Shown here: piece by piece, positions 57,444 through 64,000 of the stretch
Layout of the letters: each line of letters begins with the position of its first letter
Numbering within the stretch: the first letter of the stretch is position 1
Assembly (NCBI RefSeq): GCF_002804125.1
Contig: NZ_CP024966.1
Location: forward strand, 496,001 to 560,000
DNA length: 64,000 nt
Source of the DNA: Mesoplasma entomophilum
Lineage (GTDB): Bacteria; Bacillota_I; Bacilli_A; Mycoplasmatales; Mycoplasmataceae
Direction: 5' to 3'
Program-made: the position numbers and the translations under genes
The notes under the pieces: model-generated
Told to the model about the DNA's origin: nothing
The model's database searches: none
Seen by the model: only the letters and a program-made list of their open reading frames with translations

Positions 57444-58499
57444 TTAAGCTGGTTTTTCTTCACTAGATGAAGCATTATTTTTTTTGTTTTTAACTACTTC
57501 TTTTTCTAGTGATTCAACTTTTGCTAAAAGTTCAGCTTTTTCTTCTTCAACTTTATTTTTTTCTTCTTCAGATAATTGAATATCTTCTTTAGCAATTGCT
57601 AATAAGTTTTCAAGTTCTTTTATTCTTTCTTTTGTTTCAATTAAGTTATCTTTGAATGATTCATTACCTGTATCAGCTACTGGAATACCAATAACCATTT
57701 CAGGCATTGCTACGTTTGAACCGTAAAATTCATTAACAACAGTTGCAATTTGACCAATAAAGTTACCTTGTGTGTATTCATAAGATTGCAATTCTGTATG
57801 AATTGCTAATGCTCAGGCGTATGCTTGTGGTGGCAATGCAATGAAGTCATAACCTAATTTATGAATAGGTGCAACAACAACGTTGTAACCTAAAACTTCT
57901 GTAATTTTAACTGAAGTATTTTCAACATTTCTATCAACACATTCTAATTTTGCTTTAATGATCATGTTTCTAACTTTTGGAGAAATAAAAATGATTGCGT
58001 CTTCTAAAGAATATTTTCTTTCTTCTGCTTCACTTTCAAGTTCAGTAAAGAAATCTACAATTGTATCTTTGTTTAATTCTGCTGGAGCAGTAATTTTTTT
58101 AGAAACTCCTTCAGCAATTGCTTTTAAAGTATAAGTGTCTAATTCTTGCCCTTCTTGTAAAGTTATTGTTTTAGCTTTATTACCAGCTCATGTTGAAGGA
58201 TCAGCTGGGACATTAGCCTTATCAATTTTTGTATGTGAGTTAAAAATTTGATTTAACTCAACTTCCACAACTTTTTCGTGTGAATCTGTTACTGGAATAC
58301 CATCTTCTTGTGATCAGGTTTTTCCAGTTTTAGCTAAAAGCATTAAGGGCATTAAAACTTTTGATTTAAACGCTCCACCTTCTTGTCGTAATTCATTTGC
58401 AAATATTGGGTAGTATTTACCACTTTTTAATAAAGATTCAAACTTTCAAGTATCAGAGTAAATCTCATTAATATGATCTATATTTATTTTTGATGCCAT
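57444..58499 (-). CDS. Phage major capsid protein
   Basis: A 351-residue protein. It follows the acidic assembly gene directly, the normal place for the capsid gene. ASKINIDHINEIYSDTWKFE opens the chain; the central part (EAEERKYSLEDAIIFISPKV, VLGYNVVVAPIHKLGYDFIA, LPPQAYAWALAIHTELQSYE, GNFIGQIATVVNEFYGSNVA) has the pattern of an HK97-like fold, where the P-domain contains ISPKVRN and VGxNVV-like motifs. An unusual C-terminal coiled coil of about 75 residues (EEEKNKVEEEKAELLAKVES) follows. It probably is not cleaved. Confidence 0.75.
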
Positions 58500-58515
58500 A
58501 TATTATATTTCCTAT

Positions 58516-58932
58516 CTAATTTATTTTTTTGTTTTTTAAATTTATTCCTAAATTCATAATAATTTTTTGTTTTTTTTCTTCAGGCAATGCATTAATTCGC
58601 TCTAAAGCTTGTTCTGCATTTATATTTGCCCGAAATCTTTGAATTATACCTCAAAGTTGTTCTTCTGTTAAACCAAACTCATTTAATCTTTGTCTTCATG
58701 ATTTTTGTTCAACAGGGTCTGGGTTGCTGTCTGCAGCTTCTTCAATAATTTCATCAACTTCGTCAACACTATCTGTGCTTTCATCAAGAACTTGATTGTC
58801 TTCTGTAGAATCTGTAGAATCTTCATCAGAACTTTTAGCGTCTGGGACTTCAATTTCTTCAAAAAGGTATTGACCATTTTCGTCAACCATTTCGTTTCCA
58901 TTTTCGTCTAGTTTAATAACTCTTCTTAACAT
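58516..58932 (-). CDS. Acidic capsid assembly (scaffold-like) protein
   Basis: A 138-residue protein, very acidic from residue 8 to 78 (Asp/Glu/Ser runs such as SSDEDSTDSTEDNQVLDEST), then a helical C-terminus (LTEEQLWGIIQRFRANINAE) with basic end. Acidic, low-complexity proteins directly upstream of the capsid gene are usually scaffolds. ATG 58932 follows GGAGGTG at rather long spacing. It opens the capsid operon behind the repeated promoter-like motif. Confidence 0.68.
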
Positions 58933-58959
58933 AATTTTCTATACACCTCCAAGATGAGT

Positions 58960-58988
58960 TAATACATAACAACATTTTTTGAAAAAGC
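58960..58988 (-). promoter_or_regulatory. Repeated phage promoter-like motif before the capsid operon
   Basis: The 21 bases at 58960-58980 are identical to 49232-49252. On the minus strand TTGCTT, spacer, then TGTTGTTATGTATTA, 28 bases before the scaffold gene. Confidence 0.55.
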
Positions 58989-59006
58989 AATAGAAAAAAG
59001 AAAGAA

Positions 59007-59318
59007 TTATTCTAAAATTCCTTCTTTTGTTCATTTTGTTATGTTATCTATAGCTGCAAAGTTTCCTGTAGCTGTTGGATACCATATATTTACAAATTTT
59101 CCTTTAACACTAATAACGTCTCCAATTTTTAGATCCATCATTTCATACATTATTGATTCTTGTTTAGCATAAGCAAAAATTGTTCCACCTTTAAAGCCTA
59201 TTTTAATTTCTAAACTAAGTTCTTTGTTTTTGTCCTCTTTAAGCTTAGGTATTGTTCTAACGTCTCCCATAATCTGAATTTTAGCTCATGTGTCTTGCTT
59301 AGTCATTTTTTTTATCAT
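59007..59318 (-). CDS. Small phage protein, OB-fold-like
   Basis: A 103-residue protein. The pattern of beta strands (WAKIQIMGDVRTIPKLKED, LSLEIKIGFKGGTIFAYAKQ, MDLKIGDVISVKGKFVN, AAIDNITKW) resembles an OB fold as in single-strand DNA-binding proteins; LKIGDVISVKGKF is close to the SSB strand KGxxVxVeGxl. It begins 20 bases within the resolvase gene's end. Role in phage replication or recombination is likely but not proved. ATG 59318 is chosen over ATG 59306 because of the GGAAGGG site. Confidence 0.5.
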
Positions 59319-59793
59319 GTTTCTTTTCCCTTCCTAAAAAGTTCTCACAACTTCAACCATAAACTTCCTCTTTAAAATGAGCCATCATTATTACTTCTGC
59401 ATCTAATTCATGATCACTATAATTTCTTTTTGTTTTTTTCAAATTTGCTTTTAATGTTCTGTCTTTATGATTAGGTTGATGACCTTTAAATTTTTCTCTA
59501 TAAACATATTTAAGTATTCCAACTAATTCTCTAGTTGCTTTAACTTCTTCTCATTTTTCTATTCCTTTATGGGGAACTTCTACTATTACTTCTTTAATAG
59601 ACAAATCATCATACTTGTCTTTAACTTTATTAATATAATCTATTATCTTAATAGCTGCTTCTACTGGACTATTAGCTTCTATATTAGTATTTCATGTTCT
59701 TGGTCAATATGTAGGATTTCATTCTTTAATAACTATACCTGTAGTTCCTATACCACTAGGATCTATTCCTACTACTATTTTCTTTTCTTTCAT
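59299..59793 (-). CDS. RuvC-like Holliday junction resolvase of the phage
   Basis: A 164-residue RNase H-like nuclease. First strand KIVVGIDPSGIGTTGIVIKE with the catalytic Asp at residue 11, a second acidic site in EVIVEVPHKGIEKW, and the C-terminal pair in YSDHELDAEVIMMAHF. Order and spacing match RuvC/Poc-type phage resolvases. It would cut branched DNA before packaging. The host genes ruvA and ruvB lie in the window but mollicutes as a rule lack chromosomal RuvC. Overlaps the OB-like gene by 20 bases. Confidence 0.78.
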
Positions 59794-60080
59794 AAGTTAT
59801 ATTTCTTTCTACTCATGAACGTTAATTAAATTATAGAATAGGGTTTTTCAAAAATAAAGTTTCTTTTCGAAGAAAAAGAAATTTATAGTTGTCTCATTGA
59901 ATACTAACTAAAACCTTAGTGAAGTACTTATTAAATACTAATTGAAATTTTAAAAGTTAAATTTGCTGCTAAATATTAAATTTGTTATTAAAACAAGCAA
60001 CAAAAAAACCATTAGTTAAAACTAACGCTTATTTTTATGTGTTAAATGATTAATTATTTATTCGCTAGTACGTTTTCAAA
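59794..60080. other. Phage intergenic region before the resolvase
   Basis: About 287 A/T-rich bases. A TATAAT box on the minus strand (59835-59830) with weak -35 would serve the resolvase gene. AAGTTTCTTTTCGAAGAAAAAGAAA at 59858-59882 is a small palindrome (TTTCTTTTC/GAAGAAAAAGAAA). The terminator at 60002-60025 is listed separately. No open frame of note. Confidence 0.5.
60002..60025 (-). terminator. Terminator of the phage early genes
   Basis: UUAGUU UU AACUAA stem, then UGGUUUUUUU, about 55 bases after the stop of the 94-residue gene. Confidence 0.65.
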
Positions 60081-60365
60081 TTATCATTCAATATCTATAT
60101 TTTTATCCATTACAAATTCATTTTTAACTTCTTTAGGAGGAGACTCCTTATCCTTACCTTCTTTGTCTAGATATGATTTAGTAACAAGTTGATCTAACTC
60201 TAAATTTACTTCAGATACTTTAATTTCTGTTACATTAAATTCTTTTTGCATTTTAATAATGTTTCTTACTTGAGTAGCTGCTTTATCTTTAATTGTTTTA
60301 AGACCATTTTTGATTGAAGCTATTAACTGTCTTGTAAAGTGAGCGCAGATATTCATTAATTCCAC
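60081..60365 (-). CDS. Small phage protein, unknown (94 residues, GTG start)
   Basis: Start is uncertain: GTG 60365 or ATG 60356. The frame is open back to the stop of the preceding gene (13 further codons, KQLACKALGFNH) but holds no earlier start codon. The N-terminus is helical and basic (HFTRQLIASIKNGLKTIKDK), and the C-terminus acidic. Might be a DNA-binding or regulatory protein; nothing firmer. It ends with tandem UGA (Trp)-UAA. Confidence 0.5.
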
Positions 60366-60407
60366 TAAATGATTAAAACCTAATGCTTTACATGCTAATT
60401 GCTTATA

Positions 60408-60668
60408 TTACCCTTTTTCTCATATATATGAATATGATCATTGCATAAAATCTTTTTTTGGTATTCAAATATAGAAGTACTCTTTTTCATTATTGTTGTC
60501 AGTAACAAACTTTTTAGGCACGTTAAAACTTCTTACAACATTGCCATCTTCTGAAGGGACAATTATTCTAAGAGTATCTTTAGTTGAACGTTCTTTATCA
60601 ACTAGTCTTCTAGCTATTGGTACATTTCAACCTTTAATAGCTGCTTTTTTAACTTTTGTCTGTGCCAT
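60408..60668 (-). CDS. Small phage protein, unknown (86 residues)
   Basis: ATG 60668 to TAA 60408 with four UGA tryptophans, three clustered at the end (PKKDFMQWSYSYIWEKG). Basic N-terminus (AQTKVKKAAIKGWNVPIARR) and a beta-rich middle (LRIIVPSEDGNVVRSFNVPK). Short gap to the upstream gene, so one operon. Function unknown. Confidence 0.6.
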
Positions 60669-60701
60669 ACTGTTTCCTACTTTCTATTTTCTAAATATTT
60701 T

Positions 60702-61049
60702 TTAACATTTGAATTTTTCCTCAGTGTAAAGTTCATTAAAAAGCTCTTTACCTAATAAGTCTTCTAGTTCTAAAACTCCGTTGTCTAGCTTAAGTAATTC
60801 TTTTACTGCTAAATCAATTGCTTCAGATAACTTAGTTAATTTAAAACTAAGCTGAGGTATAGTTCATTCTTCAATGTCCAATCTTTCTTCATTTTCTACA
60901 AATTCTACTTTTAGTTTCCTTTTTAAAAATCTAATTTCTAATTTTCCTTTTTCTATAGTTTTATTGCTAAGATAAATAAAAATTCTTAGACCTATTATTG
61001 AATACTCAGTTTCACCTGTTATTTTTTTGTAATATTCTTTAAATTTCAT
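60702..61049 (-). CDS. First gene of the phage operon, unknown (115 residues)
   Basis: A soluble 115-residue protein: a basic first half (KFKEYYKKITGETEYSIIGL, KLEIRFLKRKLKVEF) and an acidic, leucine-rich helical second half (LSEAIDLAVKELLKLDNGVL). ATG 61049 follows AGGAGGACAACT. The leader contains an exact complement of this ribosome site. As the first gene inside the right end it may be an early regulator or replication protein; I do not recognise it. Confidence 0.62.
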
Positions 61050-61155
61050 AGTTGTCCTCCTATGATTCTTTAAAAATTAAATTCTAACAGCAACCAACAA
61101 AATTAACGTTCACATAATTTTATAAAGAGGACAACTCTTTTTGATTTGTTGGCTG
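61050..61155 (-). promoter_or_regulatory. Phage leader with sequence complementary to the ribosome binding site
   Basis: On the minus strand AGTTGTCCTC (61136-61127) is the exact complement of GAGGACAACT (61059-61050), which includes the Shine-Dalgarno of the first phage gene. AGUUGUCCUC can also fold locally (AAAGAG UUGUC CUCUUU). CCAACAAA (61150-61143) pairs with UUUGUUGG (61100-61093), closing the region. Confidence 0.55.
61106..61115. repeat. Right inverted repeat of the prophage-like element
   Basis: ACGTTCACAT, the inverse of 45911-45920, with AATTTT following outside. Confidence 0.55.
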
Positions 61156-61174
61156 GTATTAGGACTTAATTAAA

Positions 61175-61200
61175 AAAGAACCCTTCCAAAAGAGTTCTTT
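61175..61200 (-). terminator. Terminator after the broken lipoprotein gene
   Basis: AAAGAAC, 12 bases, GUUCUUU with U run on the minus strand (nearly symmetric, so it may act in both directions). Confidence 0.6.
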
Positions 61201-61216
61201 TCTTATTTTGCACTAA

Positions 61217-61473
61217 CTATTCAACTTGCCCGTTCTGTTGTTTCATAAGCAATAGTAGCCCAGCATCAATAATGTATTTTACCGTTGTTTTATCAGACAT
61301 TTTATTATTTGGATTTTTAGTGTTAAATGCTGCAGTAATAGTTGGTGCCTCTTTATATTTTAGCTTTCCTAAACTTCAAACAAATGTTACTTTTCATTAC
61401 TACATGAAACAGCAAAAAAAGCACCTGTTGCTGTTAAAACAATTGTTTCTAAAATAGATAATCTCTTTTTCAT
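61217..61473 (-). pseudogene. Broken lipoprotein gene
   Basis: ATG 61473 encodes a lipoprotein signal peptide (KKRLSILETIVLTATGAFFA, lipobox VSC) and stops after SNEK. In another frame the text continues as FVWSLGKLKYKEAPTITAAF, NTKNPNNKMSDKTTVKYIID to a stop at 61217. One frameshift splits it. The signal peptide resembles that of the intact 742-residue lipoprotein. It lies just outside the right end of the prophage-like element. Confidence 0.7.
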
Positions 61474-61496
61474 AAAACAAAAATAAAGTTAATAAA

Positions 61497-61518
61497 AAGT
61501 ATAGCCGAGGCTATACTT
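61497..61518 (-). terminator. Terminator of the Fic gene
   Basis: AAGUAUAGCC UC GGCUAUACUU, a perfect ten-base stem followed by UUUAUU; the stop codon lies in the stem. Confidence 0.9.
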
Positions 61519-62473
61519 CAAATTTATTTTTTTCATTATTATAATTTTTAATTTGTTCTAATAATTTATTTGTTGAGATAAAATTTTTCTTAACTTCATC
61601 AGAAATTAATTCATTACTTATTATTGTTTTTGACTCATTAAGTATCAGTTTGTAAAAAAAATCTTTGAAATCTGATGGAATTTCTTCAATTAAAGTTCAT
61701 TCCCTGTTTTTTTCTTTAAAACTTAAAGTCTCATTTAAAAGTCTTAAATATTCTTCATGGTTTTTCTTGTTTTTGATATTAATTGGAAAAAGATTTTGTC
61801 TAAAAAACATTCAATCTAAAATTAATCTGCCAGTTCTCCCATTTCCTTCAGCAAAAGGGTGAATAAATTCGAAATTTATATGAAATAATAATGCTGCATT
61901 GACCTTTTCTATTTCAGTAGACATCGGATCATTTACAATGCTATTATATTTTTCCAAATTTTTAATCATATTCGATTCGATATAAAATGGACTCATAAAA
62001 ACCATTTTACTTCCATCTGATTTATTTTTTTCTAATCCTGTAGTTCTATATTCACCAATAATATTTGGATAAACTTGTTTCTGAGTTTTTTTATCTCATG
62101 TAGGCATTAATCCATTAACAAATAATCTACTTAAAATACTGACATTAAAATTCTCTAACAATATTTTGCTTATTTGTTTAATATATTCATTATTTATTTC
62201 TTTTTTTTGATAAAAACCTATTTTCTCAACAAACTCAATAGCATTTTTAAAATTATAGATTTCTAATTCAATAAATATTTCCTTAATTCTTGCCAAATTT
62301 AAGGTTTCTAAAAAGCGATCATTCAAGTTTTTATTAGAGACGGAGTAATATTCTTGTGTTTCTTGTTTTTGATAGAAATATGAAATATACTGTTCTTTTG
62401 TCAATTCTTGATTTTCAATTAAGTTAGAGTTAAATCCAATATCTTCTTTTCAATATTTTAAATATTTTTCCAT
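61511..62473 (-). CDS. Fic domain protein (AMP transferase type)
   Basis: A 320-residue protein. The Fic motif HPFAEGNGRTGR is complete, with catalytic His, the acidic metal ligand and both arginines, near residue 180. The N-terminus contains SNLIEN, fitting the inhibitory [S/T]xxxE[G/N] helix of class II Fic proteins, so it is likely self-inhibited. Upstream of the motif is the flap (KMVFMSPFYIESNM). Such enzymes add AMP to target proteins; targets unknown. It lies directly outside the prophage with no antitoxin-like neighbour. ATG 62473. Confidence 0.9.
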
Positions 62474-62601
62474 TTAAACACCACCTAAACATAAACATAT
62501 TATACCAAAAATGTGCCCTATTTTTTTAAAGCAAGGTTAACCAAATAACATTAAATTTAGTTAAATTTATTTATTTTTTACATTAAATTTAATTTAAACA
62601 A
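62474..62601. other. A/T-rich gap between GNAT and Fic genes
   Basis: Contains ACATTAAATTTA twice (62549 and 62580) in a T-rich setting. No terminator or promoter is clear. Confidence 0.4.
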
Positions 62602-63387
62602 TTATTGTTTAAAGAACACTTCCATGTAAGTATCTATTAGTTTAAAACCTAGTTTTTCATAAACAGGAGTTCCATCCTCTGTACCAAATAATAATACTTC
62701 AGATTTTCCTATTTGTTTTGCATGAGATATTAAATAAAACATTATCATCTTTGCATAACCTTTTCCTCTAGCTTCAACTAAAACTGAGATATCATCAATA
62801 ATAGCATGTTGATCATCAAAGTAAATATTACCTGTTCCAACAAATTTATTATTTTCATCTTTAACTAAAATCATGCGATTAACTTTATTTTCTAAGTTAT
62901 ATTCATGTATTGGTAAGTATTTATCTAATACAATAGTTTCCAAATCAAATGTATTCTCAATAATATCAGTAAATGCTTTAACTTCTATTTGATTTTCAAC
63001 CACTTTAATATGAGGGTTATTCAAACTACCATTAATTTTTCATTTTTTTGTCTGTAAAACCATTCCTTGGTATACATGTAATAATTCAAATTTTTTCTTA
63101 ATTAATACTTCATGATTTTGATTATGTTCATTGTTAGAAAAATTAATTCAGGTCATTGCATTTTGCTCTTTCGTAATTTCCTTAACTTGTTTATTGTCTA
63201 ATTTTAATAAATCATTTGAAACAACTGTTAAGTTATTTTTTTGATCTTTAGTTATCACACATACATGGTCAGTTTGTCAGTTAAAATTTTGTTTTATATA
63301 TTTTTCATCTGGATTAGCATAATATTTAGTAAAGTTATTTATCAAATCATTTGCGTATGCACTATGCATTATAAATTTCTTTTTCAT
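62602..63387 (-). CDS. GNAT family N-acetyltransferase
   Basis: A 261-residue protein. The start is ATG 63387; an apparent start at 63024 is an internal TTG. The N-terminal half is a degenerate acetyltransferase-like domain (residues 1-120). The C-terminal GNAT domain has MILVKDENNKFVGTGNIYFD, IIDDISVLVEARGKGYAKMI (acetyl-CoA binding motif Q/R-x-x-G-x-G/A as A-R-G-K-G-Y-A) and VYEKLGFKLIDTYMEVFF. Substrate unknown. Two-domain GNATs of this layout are common in Firmicutes. Confidence 0.85.
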
Positions 63388-63550
63388 AGTATTTTCCTTA
63401 TGTGAATATTATACCCTATAGTTTGTTTTAACCAAAATTTGGACAGTGATATGGTTTTATAGTTAAATATTACTAGAGATTGTAATTAATTATGTTTTAT
63501 ACTTATATAAACTTAATTAATTATTTTTGTTTTACTTTATAACCAAATAA

Positions 63551-63578
63551 AAAATAAGAGACTTAAATCTCTTATTTT
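63551..63578 (-). terminator. Terminator of the broken small gene
   Basis: AAAUAAGAG...CUCUUAUUU stem with U run, overlapping the stop codon at 63572. Confidence 0.75.
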
Positions 63579-63901
63579 TCTTCATTTTTGATTTCTTTAT
63601 TAGGGAATACTCCTTGATCATATCTATTACATTTAGCACACATTGTATATGCTATTAATATTAATACTTTTTAAACTACTCAAATGAATATAATTGAACA
63701 TAAACCTAAAACTAAGTGGAATCTTTCAATACCATTCATTAATTCATCTCTAACTTTTATTGTATCAGTTAAGTCTAATTCGACAATTCCTGTTGTTCCA
63801 TTTAAGGCATTGCCACCAGCTAATCCATCTAAAAATTAAAATGCTAATGCTAGTCAATTAAAACCAATCGTTGCATTATATAAGTGTATCTTTTCGTTCA
63901 T
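63572..63901 (-). pseudogene. Small gene interrupted by two in-frame TAA codons
   Basis: From ATG 63901 the frame gives NEKIHLYNATIGFNWLALAF, TAA, FLDGLAGGNALNGTTGIVEL, then FHLVLGLCSIIFIWVV, TAA, KVLILIAYTMCAKCNRYDQG to a stop at 63572. The parts form a plausible small membrane protein with a C-terminal AKCNRYDQGVFPNK tail, and the frame, start, ribosome site (GGAG) and terminator are intact. Only the two TAA codons break it. Family unknown. Confidence 0.65.
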
Positions 63902-63948
63902 TTTATTCTCCTTTTAATTTATTTAAATAATCATTAAATTATATAAAA

Positions 63949-63977
63949 AAACTCTATGCGAAATACATAAAGTTTTT
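63949..63977 (-). terminator. Terminator of a gene beyond the right edge
   Basis: AAAAAACUUUAUG, loop, CAUAGAGUUUUUUU hairpin on the minus strand with one mismatch and a U run. Confidence 0.7.
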
Positions 63978-64000
63978 TAAACTTATTAAATTGTTAATTA

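Larger units (their letters stand above)
45911..61115. mobile_element. Prophage-like element bounded by 10-bp inverted repeats, with terminal transposase
   Basis: ATGTGAACGT at 45911-45920 faces its exact inverse at 61106-61115. Both have AAAATT within a few bases outside and TTTTGTT within a few bases inside. Between them lie 17 genes, all on the minus strand: capsid, portal, terminase and other virion genes, plus a DDE transposase at the left end. No integrase of the tyrosine or serine type is present. The phage genes use UGA for tryptophan (for instance several in terminase and portal), so the phage is adapted to this code. No clear target duplication was found next to the repeats. Confidence 0.6.

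Noticed and set aside
59569-59829. Plus-strand open frame over the resolvase gene
   Set aside because: Antisense of a convincing RuvC-like gene; the translation is low complexity (Tyr/Phe/Ser).
62530-62600. CRISPR-like repeats
   Set aside because: ACATTAAATTTA occurs twice only, with no regular spacers or palindromic repeat, and no cas genes are in the window.

Overview
The window is from a low-GC Mollicute. UGA must be read as tryptophan in nearly every gene: joining frames across TGA restores full-length MnmA, DnaK, ClpB, ThyA, ArcA, the ABC exporters and the phage proteins. Gene content (DUF2779 nuclease, ClpB without an N-domain, arginine deiminase operon, mycoplasma-type lipoproteins, purine riboswitch) fits the Entomoplasmatales, most like Mesoplasma/Entomoplasma. 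The genus is an inference. Every gene I support lies on the minus strand, so operons read from high to low coordinates.

Regions 1-45765 are chromosomal. 1-4620: partial DUF2779 nuclease, membrane protein, mnmA, and an NCS2 purine permease behind a purine riboswitch with adenine-type signature. 4678-11556: heat-shock regulon (hrcA-grpE-dnaK-dnaJ and clpB), each unit with a CIRCE operator. 11583-15092: thyA, ruvAB, an unknown protein. 15199-20033: arcA-argF-permease-arcC for ATP from arginine. 20204-26312: two tandem ABC exporter half-transporters, an unknown protein, a DUF2130 protein. 26523-35219: a membrane-anchored HU-like protein coupled to a 1198-residue surface protein, an acyltransferase-3 protein, and an ABC-2 system. 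35400-38790: pepV, a membrane J-domain protein, rpmA-prp-rplU. 38827-45765: a double-glycine-leader peptide, a decayed gene, a 742-residue lipoprotein, two tandem paralogous membrane proteins, a second ABC-2 system.

45911-61115 is a compact prophage-like element of about 15.2 kb. In transcription order it carries three small unknown genes, a RuvC-like nuclease, an OB-like small protein, a capsid-assembly protein, major capsid protein, an internal virion-type protein, a tail-fibre-like protein, a holin-like protein, portal, a large structural-type protein, a lipoprotein, a small membrane protein, terminase and finally a UPF0236/ISLre2-like DDE transposase. Inverted 10-bp ends bracket it, so it may be a phage that integrates by transposition. 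It also contains a 229-bp near-full-length palindrome, a repeated promoter-like motif before two operons, GTACA iterons at 21-bp spacing by the transposase, and a leader whose 10 bases exactly complement a ribosome binding site.

61217-64000 holds a broken lipoprotein gene, a Fic protein, a GNAT acetyltransferase and a small gene with two internal stops. No rRNA, tRNA or CRISPR array was seen.
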